Assembly (NCBI RefSeq): GCF_900091445.1
Contig: NZ_LT607733.1
Coordinates: 124,001-188,000, forward strand
Direction of reading: 5' to 3'
Length of the DNA stretch: 64,000 nt
From: Micromonospora echinofusca
GTDB taxonomy: Bacteria > Actinomycetota > Actinomycetes > Mycobacteriales > Micromonosporaceae
Part shown: positions 54,135-61,884 of the stretch, in pieces
Numbering within the stretch: the stretch's first letter is position 1
Layout of the letters: every line of letters starts with the position of its first letter
Made by a program: the position numbers and the translations under genes
The notes under the pieces: model-generated
Seen by the model: only the letters and a program-made list of their open reading frames with translations
Databases searched by the model: none
What the model was told of the DNA's origin: nothing

Positions 54135-54201
54135 CCCGTCGATCATGAGGTTGTTGGCGCGACACGCCGCTCTGCTTGGCAACAACTTCATGATCGACGG
54201 G
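54135..54201. repeat. Intergenic palindrome with GTCGATCATGA arms
   Basis: 22-nt arms at 54135-54156 and 54180-54201 match with one mismatch (a G-U pair in RNA) around a 23-nt loop. Arms begin CCCGTCGATCATGA. It lies between the convergent LacI and methyltransferase genes, after a C-rich tract, and may act as a terminator. The same word TTCATGATCGAC also occurs at 15805-15816. I believe similar sequences recur between genes in Micromonospora, but could not check. Confidence 0.75.
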
Positions 54202-54216
54202 GTGGCGGGAGGTGGG

Positions 54217-54942
54217 TCAGTCGAAGAAGCGGGCCAGGTGGGCGGGGGTGGGGCCGTCCGCGTCCGGTGGCAGCGGGGTGAGGTCGGCGAAGATCGAGGC
54301 GCCGTCGCAGCCGACGTGCAGCGGATACCAGCGCGGGGTGCCCGGCGGGCGCTGGAGGCAGATGCCCTTGACCGTCTGCACGTCGAGCAGCCGTACGTGG
54401 GTCGGGTCGGCGACGGCGTTCACGTGCCGCCACCACGGGCTCATCACGTGCAGCACCCCGCCCGGCCGGAGGGCCCGGTGGCACTCGTCGACCAGCGGCA
54501 GGAAGTCGATCAGGTGCTCCAGGATGTGCACCGCGAAGAAGACGTCCACCGAGTCGTCGGCCAGCGGCAGCGAGCCGGAGAGGTCCGCCACCGCGTCCAC
54601 CCCGGGGGCCGGGAAGATGTCCAGCCCCAGGTTGCCCGGCCACTGCTTGGTGGCGCCGCAGCCCAGGTCGACCACCACCGGGTCGCGCCCGCCGACGCGT
54701 ACCCGGCACCAGACGCCGAGCACCCCGGCGAGCCGCCCGACCCGGTCCCGTACCAGCCGCAGCTCGGCCTCCTCGGCGACCTCCCCGCCGAGGTGGGCCA
54801 CCCCCCGGTCGAAGCGCACCTCGACCGCGAGGTCGCGCAGCCGGTCGTCGTGCCGGGCCTGGTCGGCCCACGCCTCGGCGAGGAATCCGTCGATCGCCCG
54901 CAGCCGCTCGGCCGAGGGCGGATGCTGTGCCAGCGCGACCAT
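54217..54942 (-). CDS. BON-domain / SAM-dependent methyltransferase fusion
   Basis: 241 aa from ATG 54942. Residues about 34-83 look like a BON domain ([20 protein letters not shown] then VAEEAELRLVRDRVGRLAGV), usually a lipid- or protein-binding module. A class I methyltransferase follows from residue 89 (VVVDLGCGATKQ, GLDIFPAPGVDAVADL, FAVHILEHL, ALRPGGVLHVMSPW). Glycan- or lipid-directed methylation is possible, with no direct evidence. The joining of BON to a methyltransferase is unusual. Only 15 nt separate its stop from the palindrome. Confidence 0.8.
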   Translation of the reverse strand: MVALAQHPPSAERLRAIDGFLAEAWADQARHDDRLRDLAVEVRFDRGVAHLGGEVAEEAELRLVRDRVGRLAGVLGVWCRVRVGGRDPVVVDLGCGATKQWPGNLGLDIFPAPGVDAVADLSGSLPLADDSVDVFFAVHILEHLIDFLPLVDECHRALRPGGVLHVMSPWWRHVNAVADPTHVRLLDVQTVKGICLQRPPGTPRWYPLHVGCDGASIFADLTPLPPDADGPTPAHLARFFD

Positions 54943-55017
54943 ATCCGGGCCACCTCCCGCCGGCCGATACCCGGATCCCCGCCCGTTATGCCCGGGGCAT
55001 CCCGCCCGCCGCCGCGT

Positions 55018-55117
55018 CAGCCGGTGGTAGTGCGGCGGGGGGGCGGCTGGCCGGGTCAGCCGGTGGTCGTGCGGCGGGTGGCCTGTCGCCGGCTCAGCCG
55101 GTGATCGTGCGGCGGGG
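55018..55117. repeat. Three 23-bp direct repeats
   Basis: Copies start at 55018, 55057 and 55095, each CAGCCGGTGNTNGTGCGGCG followed by three more bases, spaced 39 and 38 nt. The third copy overlaps the stop and last codons of the minus-strand DUF4177-like gene. They look like duplications of that gene's 3' end. Confidence 0.7.
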
Positions 55118-55411
55118 GCGGGCGCCACCGCGCATGCGCTGCCGGGGCTGCGGTGCGGCCGCCTTGGGCCGCTTGAGGTGGTAGCGGTGCAACTCGTTGT
55201 TGCCGGGCAGGGACGGGTCCTCGCTCATCGCCACCAGTTCCCAGCCCTGGTCACCGGCCCGGTTCAGGTGCGCCAGCGCGGTGTCGCCGTAGGGCGTCAC
55301 GTCGACCATGGAGCCGTCCGGGCCGTACCAGACGAAGACGATCTCCCAGCCGATGTCGGTGGTGGCCGCCTGGCGGCGGCGGACCAGCAGCGCGTACTCC
55401 CACTTGAGCAT
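55094..55411 (-). CDS. DUF4177-like small protein
   Basis: 105 aa from ATG 55411: MLKWEYALLVRRRQAATTD opens with the WEY motif and LNRAGDQGWELVAMSED carries the GWELV motif typical of DUF4177-type proteins. The C-terminus is basic (PKAAAPQPRQRMRGGARPRR). Function unknown. It ends within the third of three direct repeats. Same strand as the ABC-F gene, which ends 38 nt upstream. Confidence 0.8.
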   Translation of the reverse strand: MLKWEYALLVRRRQAATTDIGWEIVFVWYGPDGSMVDVTPYGDTALAHLNRAGDQGWELVAMSEDPSLPGNNELHRYHLKRPKAAAPQPRQRMRGGARPRRTITG

Positions 55412-55449
55412 GGGGTCATTCTCACCCGCCGCGAGCGGGTCGGCACGGA

Positions 55450-57087
55450 TCAATCCTCGGCGATCCGCCCGGCGGCCACCCGCAGCCGCCGGTTCGTGGT
55501 CACGGTGTCGAGCATCCGCCGGTCGTGGGTGACCAGCAGCAGCGTGCCCGGGTAGCTGGCCAGCGCGGACTCCAGCTGCTCGATGGCGGGCAGGTCCAGG
55601 TGGTTCGTCGGTTCGTCCAGCACCAGCAGGTTCACCCCGCGCCCCTGGAGCAGCGCCAGCGCCGCCCGGGTCCGCTCGCCCGGCGACAGGGTCGCCGCCG
55701 GCCGCAGCACGTGCCCCGCGCGCAGGCCGAACTTGGCCAGCAGCGTCCGCGCGTCCGCCGGCGACAGGTGCGGTACGGCGGCGCCGAACGCGTCGATCAG
55801 CGGCACGTCGCCGAGGAACAGGCCCCGGGCCTGGTCCACCTCGCCGACCACCACGCCCGGACCGAGCGCGGCGTGCCCGGAGTCGAGAGGGAGCCGGCCC
55901 AGCAGGGCGGCGAGCAGGGTGGACTTGCCGGAGCCGTTGGCCCCGGTCACCGCCACCTTGTCGGCCCAGTCGACCTGGAGGGTCACCGGACCGAGGGTGA
56001 AGTCGCCCCGGCGTACGACGGCGTCGCGCAGCGAGGCCACGACGGCGCCGGCGCGGGGCGCGGCGGCGATCTCCATCCGCAGCTCCCACTCCTTGCGCGG
56101 CTCCTCGACCACCTCCAGCCGCTCGATCAGGCGCTCGGTCTGCTTGGCCTTGGCCGCCTGCTTCTCGGTCGACTCGGCGCGGAACTTGCGGCCGATCTTG
56201 TCGTTGTCGGTGGCCTTGCGGCGGGCGTTCTTCACGCCCTTCTCCATCCAGGCCCGCTGGGTGCGGGCGCGCGCCTCCAGGCCCGCCCGGGTGTCGGCGT
56301 ACTCCTCGTAGTCCTCCCGCGCGTGCCGGCGGGCGACCTCGCGCTCCTCAAGGTAGCCCGCGTAGCCGCCGCCGTAGTGCCGGACCTGCTGCTGGTGCAG
56401 GTCCAGTTCCAGCACGCGGGTGACCGTGCGGGCGAGGAACTCCCGGTCGTGGCTGACCAGCACCGTGCCGGCGCGCAGCCCGGTGACGAACTCCTCCAGC
56501 CGCTCCAGGCCGGCCAGGTCCAGGTCGTTGGTCGGCTCGTCGAGCAGGAACACGTCGTAGCGGCTGAGCAGCAGCGAGGCCAGCCCGGCCCGGGCCGCCT
56601 GGCCGCCGGAGAGGCCGGTCATCGGGTGCTCCAGGTCGACCGTGAGCCCCAGCTCGGCGGCCACCTGCTCGGCCCGCTCCTCCAGGTCCGCGCCGCCGAG
56701 GGCGAGCCAGCGCTCCAGCGCCTCGGCGTAGGCGTCGTCGGCGCCGGGCGCGCCGTCGGTGAGCGCCGTCGTCGCCGCGTCCAGGGCGGCCTGCGCGGCG
56801 GTCACCCCGGTTCGCCGGGCCAGGAACTCCCGTACGCCCTCGTCGGGCCGCCGCTCCGGTTCCTGCGGCAGGTGCCCGACGCTCGCCGTGGGCGGGCTGA
56901 GCGCCACGCTGCCGGCCTCCACCGGCAGCAGTCCGGCGAGGGTACGCAGCAGCGTCGACTTGCCGGCCCCGTTCGGCCCGACCAGCCCCACCACGTCCCC
57001 CGGTGCGACCACCAGGTCCAGCCCGGCGAACAGCGCCCGGTCCCCGTGCCCCGCGGCCAGCCCCTTGACGATCATCGTCGCGCTCAT
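55450..57087 (-). CDS. ABC-F family ATPase (ribosome-associated, Uup/EttA-like)
   Basis: 545 aa with two ABC domains and no membrane segment. The first has Walker A LVGPNGAGKSTLL, signature LSGGQAARAGLA and Walker B YDVFLLDEPTNDLD. The linker (about 235-315) is charged and helical, as in ABC-F translation factors. The second ABC domain has VTGANGSGKSTLL, LSPGERTRAALAL and LLVLDEPTNHLD. It acts on the ribosomal E site and may confer antibiotic resistance or rescue stalled ribosomes. Divergent from the kinase gene. Confidence 0.93.
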   Translation of the reverse strand: MSATMIVKGLAAGHGDRALFAGLDLVVAPGDVVGLVGPNGAGKSTLLRTLAGLLPVEAGSVALSPPTASVGHLPQEPERRPDEGVREFLARRTGVTAAQAALDAATTALTDGAPGADDAYAEALERWLALGGADLEERAEQVAAELGLTVDLEHPMTGLSGGQAARAGLASLLLSRYDVFLLDEPTNDLDLAGLERLEEFVTGLRAGTVLVSHDREFLARTVTRVLELDLHQQQVRHYGGGYAGYLEEREVARRHAREDYEEYADTRAGLEARARTQRAWMEKGVKNARRKATDNDKIGRKFRAESTEKQAAKAKQTERLIERLEVVEEPRKEWELRMEIAAAPRAGAVVASLRDAVVRRGDFTLGPVTLQVDWADKVAVTGANGSGKSTLLAALLGRLPLDSGHAALGPGVVVGEVDQARGLFLGDVPLIDAFGAAVPHLSPADARTLLAKFGLRAGHVLRPAATLSPGERTRAALALLQGRGVNLLVLDEPTNHLDLPAIEQLESALASYPGTLLLVTHDRRMLDTVTTNRRLRVAAGRIAED

Positions 57088-57162
57088 CAGTGTCCGACCC
57101 TATCCCGCCCCGATCGCCCACCCTTGCTCCGCGCCCCGGCAGACGCGCGGCACACTGCTCGG

Positions 57163-57933
57163 GTGGTGACCACTCTGGCGATCGACTGTGGCGGCGGCGG
57201 GATCAAGGCATCGGTGCTGGACGAGGCGGGCACGATGCGCGCCCGGCCGCTGCGGGTGCCCACCCCGTACCCCCTGCCGCCGGCGCTCTTCGTCAAGACG
57301 CTGCTGGACCTGGCGGGTCGGCTGCCCACGGCGGACCGGCTCACCGTCGGCCTGCCGGGCATGATCCGGCACGGGGTGGTGGTGGCCACCCCGCACTACG
57401 TGACCCGCTCCGGGCCCCGCTCGAAGGTCGACCCGGGCCTGGTCGCCCAGTGGTCCGGGTACGACGCGCGGACCGCGCTCGCCGAGGCGTTCGGGGTGCC
57501 CGCACTGGTGCTCAACGACGCCGAGGTGCACGGCGCCGGGGTGGTCGCCGGGACCGGCTGCGAGCTGGTGCTGACCCTCGGCACCGGGCTGGGCAGCGCG
57601 CTCTTCGACGGCGGGGTGCTCGCCCCGCACCTGGAGCTGTCCCACGCCCCGGTGCGTTGGAACACCACCTACGACACGTACGTGGGGGAGCCGGAGCGGC
57701 GCCGCCTCGGGGACGCGTTCTGGTCCCGCCGGATCCGGCAGGTCGTCGAGGGGCTGCGGCCGGTGTTCCGCTGGGACCGGCTCTACCTGGGCGGCGGCAA
57801 CTCCCGGCTGATCCGCCCCGAGCAGCTCGCCCGGATGGGCGACGACGTGGTGGTGGTGCCCAACACCGCCGGCATCGTCGGCGGCGTACGCGCCTGGGAG
57901 CTGGCCGCCAACCGGCACGGCGCCGCCACCTGA
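57163..57933 (+). CDS. ROK-family kinase, polyphosphate glucokinase-like
   Basis: 256 aa. GTG 57163 or 57166; CACACT (57151-57156) resembles a -10 close to the start. The phosphate-binding loop is LAIDCGGGGIKASVLD, followed by TVGLPGMIRHGVV, the catalytic Asp in ALVLNDAEVHGAG and VLTLGTGLGSALFDGG. The conserved ROK CxCGxxGC finger is absent, as in mycobacterial PpgK, which uses polyphosphate or ATP to phosphorylate glucose. Substrate choice is inferred. Confidence 0.85.
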   Translation: MVTTLAIDCGGGGIKASVLDEAGTMRARPLRVPTPYPLPPALFVKTLLDLAGRLPTADRLTVGLPGMIRHGVVVATPHYVTRSGPRSKVDPGLVAQWSGYDARTALAEAFGVPALVLNDAEVHGAGVVAGTGCELVLTLGTGLGSALFDGGVLAPHLELSHAPVRWNTTYDTYVGEPERRRLGDAFWSRRIRQVVEGLRPVFRWDRLYLGGGNSRLIRPEQLARMGDDVVVVPNTAGIVGGVRAWELAANRHGAAT

Positions 57934-58113
57934 CGCTGCTTCCCCTCCCCCCTCCGCCCTCGCCTCCGACTCCGTCTCCGTCTCCGTCCCGCCGGCTCCG
58001 GCGGCGTCGCGATCGCCCGCCGGGCCCGCGCGGTTCCCGGTCGGGAACAGTCGCGGTACGGCGGATGTTGTGCCAGCGTCGGGACAGTGGCGCGACACGA
58101 GGGGGTGGGTCGG

Positions 58114-58482
58114 ATGGACCTTCTGGCCGAGTACCGGCGGGCGACCATGTTCTTCGAGGCCGGTGACCCGACCGGGGCGGCCCGGCTGCTCGAGCCGATC
58201 GTCGAGGCCGAGCCCGGCAACGCCTCGGTACGCCAGCTGCTGGCCCGGGCGTACTTCCAGTCGGCGCAGCTCAACCGGGCCGAGGCGCAGCTGCGGGAGC
58301 TGGTCGACCGGGACCCCGCCGACCACTACGCCCACCACGTACTGGGCCGCACGCTGGAGCGGCTCAACCGGCACGCCGACGCGCTGCGGCACCTGCGTAT
58401 CGCGGCGGCCATGCACAGCGGCAACGACGACTACCGCGTCGCCCTGGACCGGGTGCAGACCCGGGTCGAGGGCAACCGCTGA
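58114..58482 (+). CDS. Small TPR-repeat protein
   Basis: 122 aa. ATG 58114 has GAGGGGG 8 nt upstream; GTG 58087 would add nine residues. Three TPR helix pairs cover nearly the whole length (RATMFFEAGDPTGAARLLEP, RQLLARAYFQSAQLNRAEAQ, HHVLGRTLERLNRHADALRH). A cytoplasmic protein-protein scaffold; partner unknown. A short intergenic palindrome follows. Confidence 0.85.
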   Translation: MDLLAEYRRATMFFEAGDPTGAARLLEPIVEAEPGNASVRQLLARAYFQSAQLNRAEAQLRELVDRDPADHYAHHVLGRTLERLNRHADALRHLRIAAAMHSGNDDYRVALDRVQTRVEGNR

Positions 58483-58567
58483 CAGCGCGGGCACGGGGCG
58501 GGGCAGCTCGGCCGAGCTGCCCCGCCCGCGCGCTCGTCACCGTCATGCGCGCCGCCGGAGCGCCGAG

Positions 58568-58626
58568 GTGATCAGGGCGCCATGGACCGTGAAACGGCCG
58601 GGTGACGTCCATGCCGTCCTGATCAC
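58568..58626. repeat. Intergenic inverted repeat GTGATCAGG...CCTGATCAC
   Basis: 20-nt arms 58568-58587 and 58607-58626 with two mismatches around a 19-nt loop; outer bases GTGATCAGG/CCTGATCAC are exact. It lies between the TPR and Smr genes. Third long palindrome in the window, but its sequence differs from the other two. Confidence 0.65.
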
Positions 58627-58669
58627 CGGGCATCGCGGTGGGCGCCGCGGGGCGCCTACCATCGGCGGT

Positions 58670-58702
58670 ATGGGACGTGAGCTGGCAGCGGGTGCGCGAT
58701 GA
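58670..58702 (+). CDS. Leaderless 10-codon upstream ORF before the Smr gene
   Basis: ATG 58670 starts MGRELAAGAR and ends in a TGA that overlaps the next ATG as ATGA. TACCAT (58657-58662) is 7 nt upstream, the spacing of a leaderless start. It would be translated first and hand ribosomes to the Smr gene, which lacks a strong ribosome site of its own. Confidence 0.4.
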   Translation: MGRELAAGAR

Positions 58703-58953
58703 AGCTGAAGCTGGACCTGCACGACATCTTCAACAAGGGCCAGGACATCGACCGGGCCCTGCGCGGGATCATGGACGAGGCGGTGGCGAAGAAGGCCACC
58801 CTCGTCGAGATCATCCCCGGCAAGGGCTCCGGCCAGCTCAAGAAGCGGGTGCTGCGCTTCCTCGACCAGAAGGACGTCAAGCAGCTCTACCACCGCGTCG
58901 AGAAGGACTCGAAGAACTTCGGCCGCCTCTTCGTGCACTTCCGCTGGAAGTAA
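58699..58953 (+). CDS. Smr-domain protein
   Basis: 84 aa, a stand-alone Smr/MutS2 C-terminal-type domain. LDLHDIFNKGQDIDRAL contains the LDLH motif, and VEIIPGKGSGQLKKRVLRFL the (H/T)GxG-like glycine loop, here GKGSG. The domain is associated with nicking and RNA/DNA hydrolysis in stalled-ribosome or mismatch processes. Complete despite its short length. Right end of the ordinary chromosome segment before the island. Confidence 0.88.
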   Translation: MKLKLDLHDIFNKGQDIDRALRGIMDEAVAKKATLVEIIPGKGSGQLKKRVLRFLDQKDVKQLYHRVEKDSKNFGRLFVHFRWK

Positions 58954-59235
58954 GAGCCCCAGCCTCCCGGCCTCCCACGCGATCCCCGGCGCGGCATGTG
59001 ACCTGCTGAAACGCCTTCCGTCGGTTTCCGTCATCTTTCGCCGTTGCTCGCGCTCGGTTGTGCCGGATCTGTGCCCGGCCCTGAACCGATCGGTTGCCGG
59101 CGGAGCGGTGGCTGACGGTCCGGAACATGGGGCCGCCCGCCTCAGTCGGTCGGGACCCCGAGATCGTTGGAATCCTGCTGCCCGATGGTCATTGGCGACA
59201 GCAGCCTGTGTCTGGTTTTTCCTGGTTGTGGCAAG

Positions 59236-59241
59236 TAGGAT
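59236..59241 (+). promoter_or_regulatory. -10 element of the Crp/Fnr-type gene
   Basis: TAGGAT lies 6 nt before the GTG 59248 start, giving a leaderless transcript. A TGGTTT 17 nt upstream is a weak -35. Confidence 0.45.
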
Positions 59242-59247
59242 CCCGGC

Positions 59248-59931
59248 GTGACGGACTCTCCTGTAGATCAACTTCGCGCAGCATTGAGTGCCGAGGAGAG
59301 GGCCGAGCTGCAACAGCTGGGGATTCCGGTCAACCTGGCGGCCGGAACCGTCCTGTTCTCCGAGGGTGACACCACCACTCATGCAGTTTTGATCAAAGAG
59401 GGCCAAGTCAAGGTTGTCTCCACCGGGCCGCAGGGGCAGGAAGTAGTCCTAGCAACGAGAGGCCCGAGCGAAGTGGTGGGCGAGATGGCCCCACTTGATG
59501 GACGACCCCGGTCGGCGACCGTGGTGGCGGTCACTCCTGTCGAGGGCGCCATCGTGAGCGCCGACCTCTTCAATGCCTTCCTAGATAGGCATCCACGGGT
59601 CATGCGCTTCTTACTCTTGCAAGTCGCTCAGCGACTTCGTGACGCCGACCACCGACGGGTTGATCTTGCCACCCTGACAGTAGGCGCCCGCGTGGCTGCA
59701 ACGCTGCTGGAGTTGGCGGGCCTTGATCCTCGAAACCCCGACCAGGCCGAGGCTCACCCGATCCCGGACATCTCCCAAACCGAGCTTGCCGGGTACGTGG
59801 GAGCATCACGCGAAGCCGTTGCGAAGGTTCTGCGAGAGCTTCGAACCAAAAAGATCATCACCACCGGCAGGCGATCGATCGTCATCGACGACGTGCCCGC
59901 CCTTGCCGCCCTGACCAGGATGAACATGTAA
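59248..59931 (+). CDS. Crp/Fnr-family cyclic-nucleotide-binding regulator
   Basis: 227 aa. The N-terminal cNMP domain (about 20-125) contains the phosphate-binding cassette VVGEMAPLDGRPRSATV: Glu79 and Arg88-Ser89 fit the residues that hold a cyclic nucleotide's ribose and phosphate. The C-terminal winged HTH (about 172-208) is ISQTELAGYVGASREAVAKV. So it probably binds a cyclic nucleotide, unlike Fnr-type Fe-S members. It starts the accessory segment. Leucine 122 is a rare TTA codon (59611). A cyclase-like gene follows 98 nt later, suggesting a dedicated signal-receptor pair. Confidence 0.92.
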   Translation: MTDSPVDQLRAALSAEERAELQQLGIPVNLAAGTVLFSEGDTTTHAVLIKEGQVKVVSTGPQGQEVVLATRGPSEVVGEMAPLDGRPRSATVVAVTPVEGAIVSADLFNAFLDRHPRVMRFLLLQVAQRLRDADHRRVDLATLTVGARVAATLLELAGLDPRNPDQAEAHPIPDISQTELAGYVGASREAVAKVLRELRTKKIITTGRRSIVIDDVPALAALTRMNM

Positions 59932-59955
59932 GAAGACCATCGGCTTTGGTACTTC

Positions 59956-59984
59956 TTCACACTCTGACTGTCGCGTAGTACCAT
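59956..59984 (+). promoter_or_regulatory. Promoter candidate of the cyclase-like gene
   Basis: TTCACA (59956-59961) and TACCAT (59979-59984) are 17 nt apart. An inverted repeat GGTACT (59948-59953) / AGTACC (59977-59982) overlaps both and may be an operator, perhaps for the Crp-type protein upstream. Confidence 0.5.
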
Positions 59985-60029
59985 CGAGTCCTCGGTGTCC
60001 GGTGCGAGCTGCCCGGGAGGAGGGGACCG

Positions 60030-60614
60030 ATGTACCAACACGGCACGTTCACGTTTCTTGGTCTGGACATTGAGGCGTTCCATCGCGAGGACCGCGACCT
60101 GAGCGCACAGATGGCCCTGCGTTCTCAGCTGCTGTCCATCCTGGACTCCGCTCTCAAGGACGCGGGGCTCTGCTCAGACGCGAAGATCCTCGACCGAGGT
60201 GACGGCGCCGTGGTGGTCTTGTCGTGCGGGCCCCTTCGGGTCCTAACCGGGGTTGTGCCGCGCTTGACAGCGTCGCTCGACAACTACAACGAGGGCAAGC
60301 CCTCTCGCCTACTCCTCCGACTCCGCCTAGCTGTACATCAGGGCACCGCCGCCTATGACGAGCGGGGCGGCTATATCGGGCGAGACCTGACCTTTGTCTT
60401 CCGCATGATCGAATCGGAGACCATGCGTCGCCAGCTCGCAACGACGACGCAACCGATCGTGCTAGCTGTATCGGAGCAGGTGAAAGAGGAGGTGAAGGCC
60501 GCCAGAGCGGAGGATCAGCAGTCAATCCCCAAGCTCGGATCGCTCAGTTTCCATACGAAAGAAACGCGAGCGACAGCCTGGACCGCGCAACTGGGAAGGT
60601 GTGTTCCCGCCTGA
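60030..60614 (+). CDS. Degenerate class III nucleotide cyclase-like protein
   Basis: 194 aa, soluble; GGAGGAGGGG is an excellent ribosome site just upstream. A class III cyclase layout can be traced: metal Asp13 (FTFLGLDIEAF), Asp58 in LDRGDGAVVVL, and the region GRDLTFVFRMIE. There Arg125 aligns with the catalytic Arg, while the usual Asn is replaced by Thr and the Ala positions by bulky residues. Catalysis is therefore uncertain; it could be a binding or regulatory cyclase fold. It lies directly between a cNMP-binding regulator and a mini membrane protein. Family assignment is from motifs only. Confidence 0.6.
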   Translation: MYQHGTFTFLGLDIEAFHREDRDLSAQMALRSQLLSILDSALKDAGLCSDAKILDRGDGAVVVLSCGPLRVLTGVVPRLTASLDNYNEGKPSRLLLRLRLAVHQGTAAYDERGGYIGRDLTFVFRMIESETMRRQLATTTQPIVLAVSEQVKEEVKAARAEDQQSIPKLGSLSFHTKETRATAWTAQLGRCVPA

Positions 60615-60737
60615 GGGATCCCCATCACGAGCAATGGCAGTGAAGTCTGCCTGCACTCCCAGCAGGAGAACTTGCGCGGGTCGCGTCCTGCTCGACGCGA
60701 ACCCGCACCTACTGACGTCTCCCGAAAGGTCACCTAC

Positions 60738-60929
60738 ATGCCCCAGTCAGGATCCAGCAAGAAGGCTGCCGCACCGGAGCCGTCCGCGCCATTGGACGTT
60801 CGGTTGGTTGTCCTGCTCGCCTTGGCCGGCCTCGCCGCTTGGTTGGCCTTCGTGAACCCTGCCGCTGCGGTGGCGGTTGGGTTCGGTCTGACCGTCCTCT
60901 ACACCCTTCACCTCATGACGAAGCGTTAG
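60738..60929 (+). CDS. Two-helix mini membrane protein
   Basis: 63 aa from ATG 60738 (AAAGGT upstream). A basic, Pro-rich cytoplasmic start is followed by two membrane helices (about 22-38, VRLVVLLALAGLAAWLAFV, and about 43-59, AAAVAVGFGLTVLYTLHLM), ending KR. No homology is claimed. The position after the cyclase-like gene and before the Pycsar pair suggests an accessory or effector role. A 10-bp-arm hairpin follows the stop (60943-60988). Confidence 0.65.
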   Translation: MPQSGSSKKAAAPEPSAPLDVRLVVLLALAGLAAWLAFVNPAAAVAVGFGLTVLYTLHLMTKR

Positions 60930-61269
60930 TCGCAGCAGTTCCCAGGACCAAGTTCCGTTAGCAGTCACGCTGGCGGAGCTTGGTCCTGCGTCCCAAAGGA
61001 GCCACCAGCCGTCGATGAGCTGCGCCAGCAGCGGGCCTGAGATGTCCGAACGGTCCACCGGAGTGCACGGACGTCCGGCGTTGCCCGCGCCCGTCGTCAC
61101 CGAGTTGGTCACCTAGCCACAGTGTCAGGCGTTGAAGCGGAACCTGGAGTAGTGGTCATTCCTTCACCAGCAAAAACGGTGTCTTGTACGCCGTCTGGGC
61201 CCTCGCCGATGAACCGGGCCTGGGCTCGTCATCGTTTCTGGGCAGCAGCACGGAGACCGCTCAGGGCGT
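60930..61269. other. Intergenic region between the cassette and PycTM
   Basis: 340 bases. Besides the hairpin at 60943-60988 it has several short open frames but none with a ribosome site or family match. It may contain gene remnants of the island. Confidence 0.4.
60943..60988 (+). terminator. Hairpin after the mini membrane protein gene
   Basis: CAGGACCAAG (60943-60952) pairs exactly with CTTGGTCCTG (60979-60988). Probably terminates the Crp-cyclase-like-membrane gene cassette and separates it from the Pycsar pair. Confidence 0.6.
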
Positions 61270-61764
61270 TCAGAGCCGGTAGGCAAGGACAGCCGCTCCG
61301 GACGAAAGCATCGCGGCACCGAGCAGGTAGATTGCGACCGCCACCCGCCGGAACTTCGCCCTCGCGACCTTGCTGTTGGCCCACACCTGCTCCGCAAGGT
61401 GCCGCTCGAATCGTTCTTCGTCCGCTGTCAGCGCGGTAAAGGTGTCCACGTAGCCTCTCCGGTCGCCGCCGTATCGCCGCGCCACATGATCGAAGTAGAT
61501 CAGAGAGCGAGCCTCGCCGGTTCGGAGTCTCGGAGCCAGAATGCGCGAAGCAATCAAGGCCGCGCCGCCCAGACAGAGGATGGCGACGACGAGAAGGCCG
61601 GCATAGACGGGCTCATCCTTAAAGTCAGCCAGCCGAGGGATCCTCTTGACGAGCAGGCCGCCTAAGACACCGGAGGCAGCCAGTACCGCTGCCGCCTTGG
61701 CGTCTGCAAATCGGATCCACTCGTTGACTTGGCCGAGCGCTTTCCATCCGTTGTCCGCAGTCAC
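61270..61764 (-). CDS. pycTM: Pycsar membrane effector PycTM
   Basis: 164 aa from GTG 61764; TACGGT (61778-61773) lies 8 nt upstream, so it is probably leaderless. The N-terminal motif GQVNEWIRFADAKAAAVLAA, the middle SLIYFDHVARR and the C-terminal QVWANSKVARAKF match the Pycsar effector domain (formerly DUF5706). Membrane helices are near 24-41, 54-74 and 141-160, with a charged domain between the last two. In the published system, cyclic CMP or UMP binding triggers membrane disruption and cell death or growth arrest after phage infection. Divergent from the cyclase gene, with 120 nt of shared promoter. Confidence 0.9.
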   Translation of the reverse strand: MTADNGWKALGQVNEWIRFADAKAAAVLAASGVLGGLLVKRIPRLADFKDEPVYAGLLVVAILCLGGAALIASRILAPRLRTGEARSLIYFDHVARRYGGDRRGYVDTFTALTADEERFERHLAEQVWANSKVARAKFRRVAVAIYLLGAAMLSSGAAVLAYRL

Positions 61765-61818
61765 GCTCCGATACCGTACACACCCAGCCCACCCGAGGCC
61801 GCCCCACCCACCCGCTCT

Positions 61819-61828
61819 GTTGATCAAC
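61819..61828. promoter_or_regulatory. GTTGATCAAC palindrome in the divergent Pycsar promoter
   Basis: A perfect 10-bp palindrome between PycTM and PycC. It could be an operator repressing both genes in uninfected cells. TACCGT (61855-61860) is a -10 candidate for PycC. Confidence 0.4.
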
Positions 61829-61884
61829 TGGGATGGTTTGTCGCACTGCCCCACTACCGTGACAGCCATCCCTTAGGAGGACCC

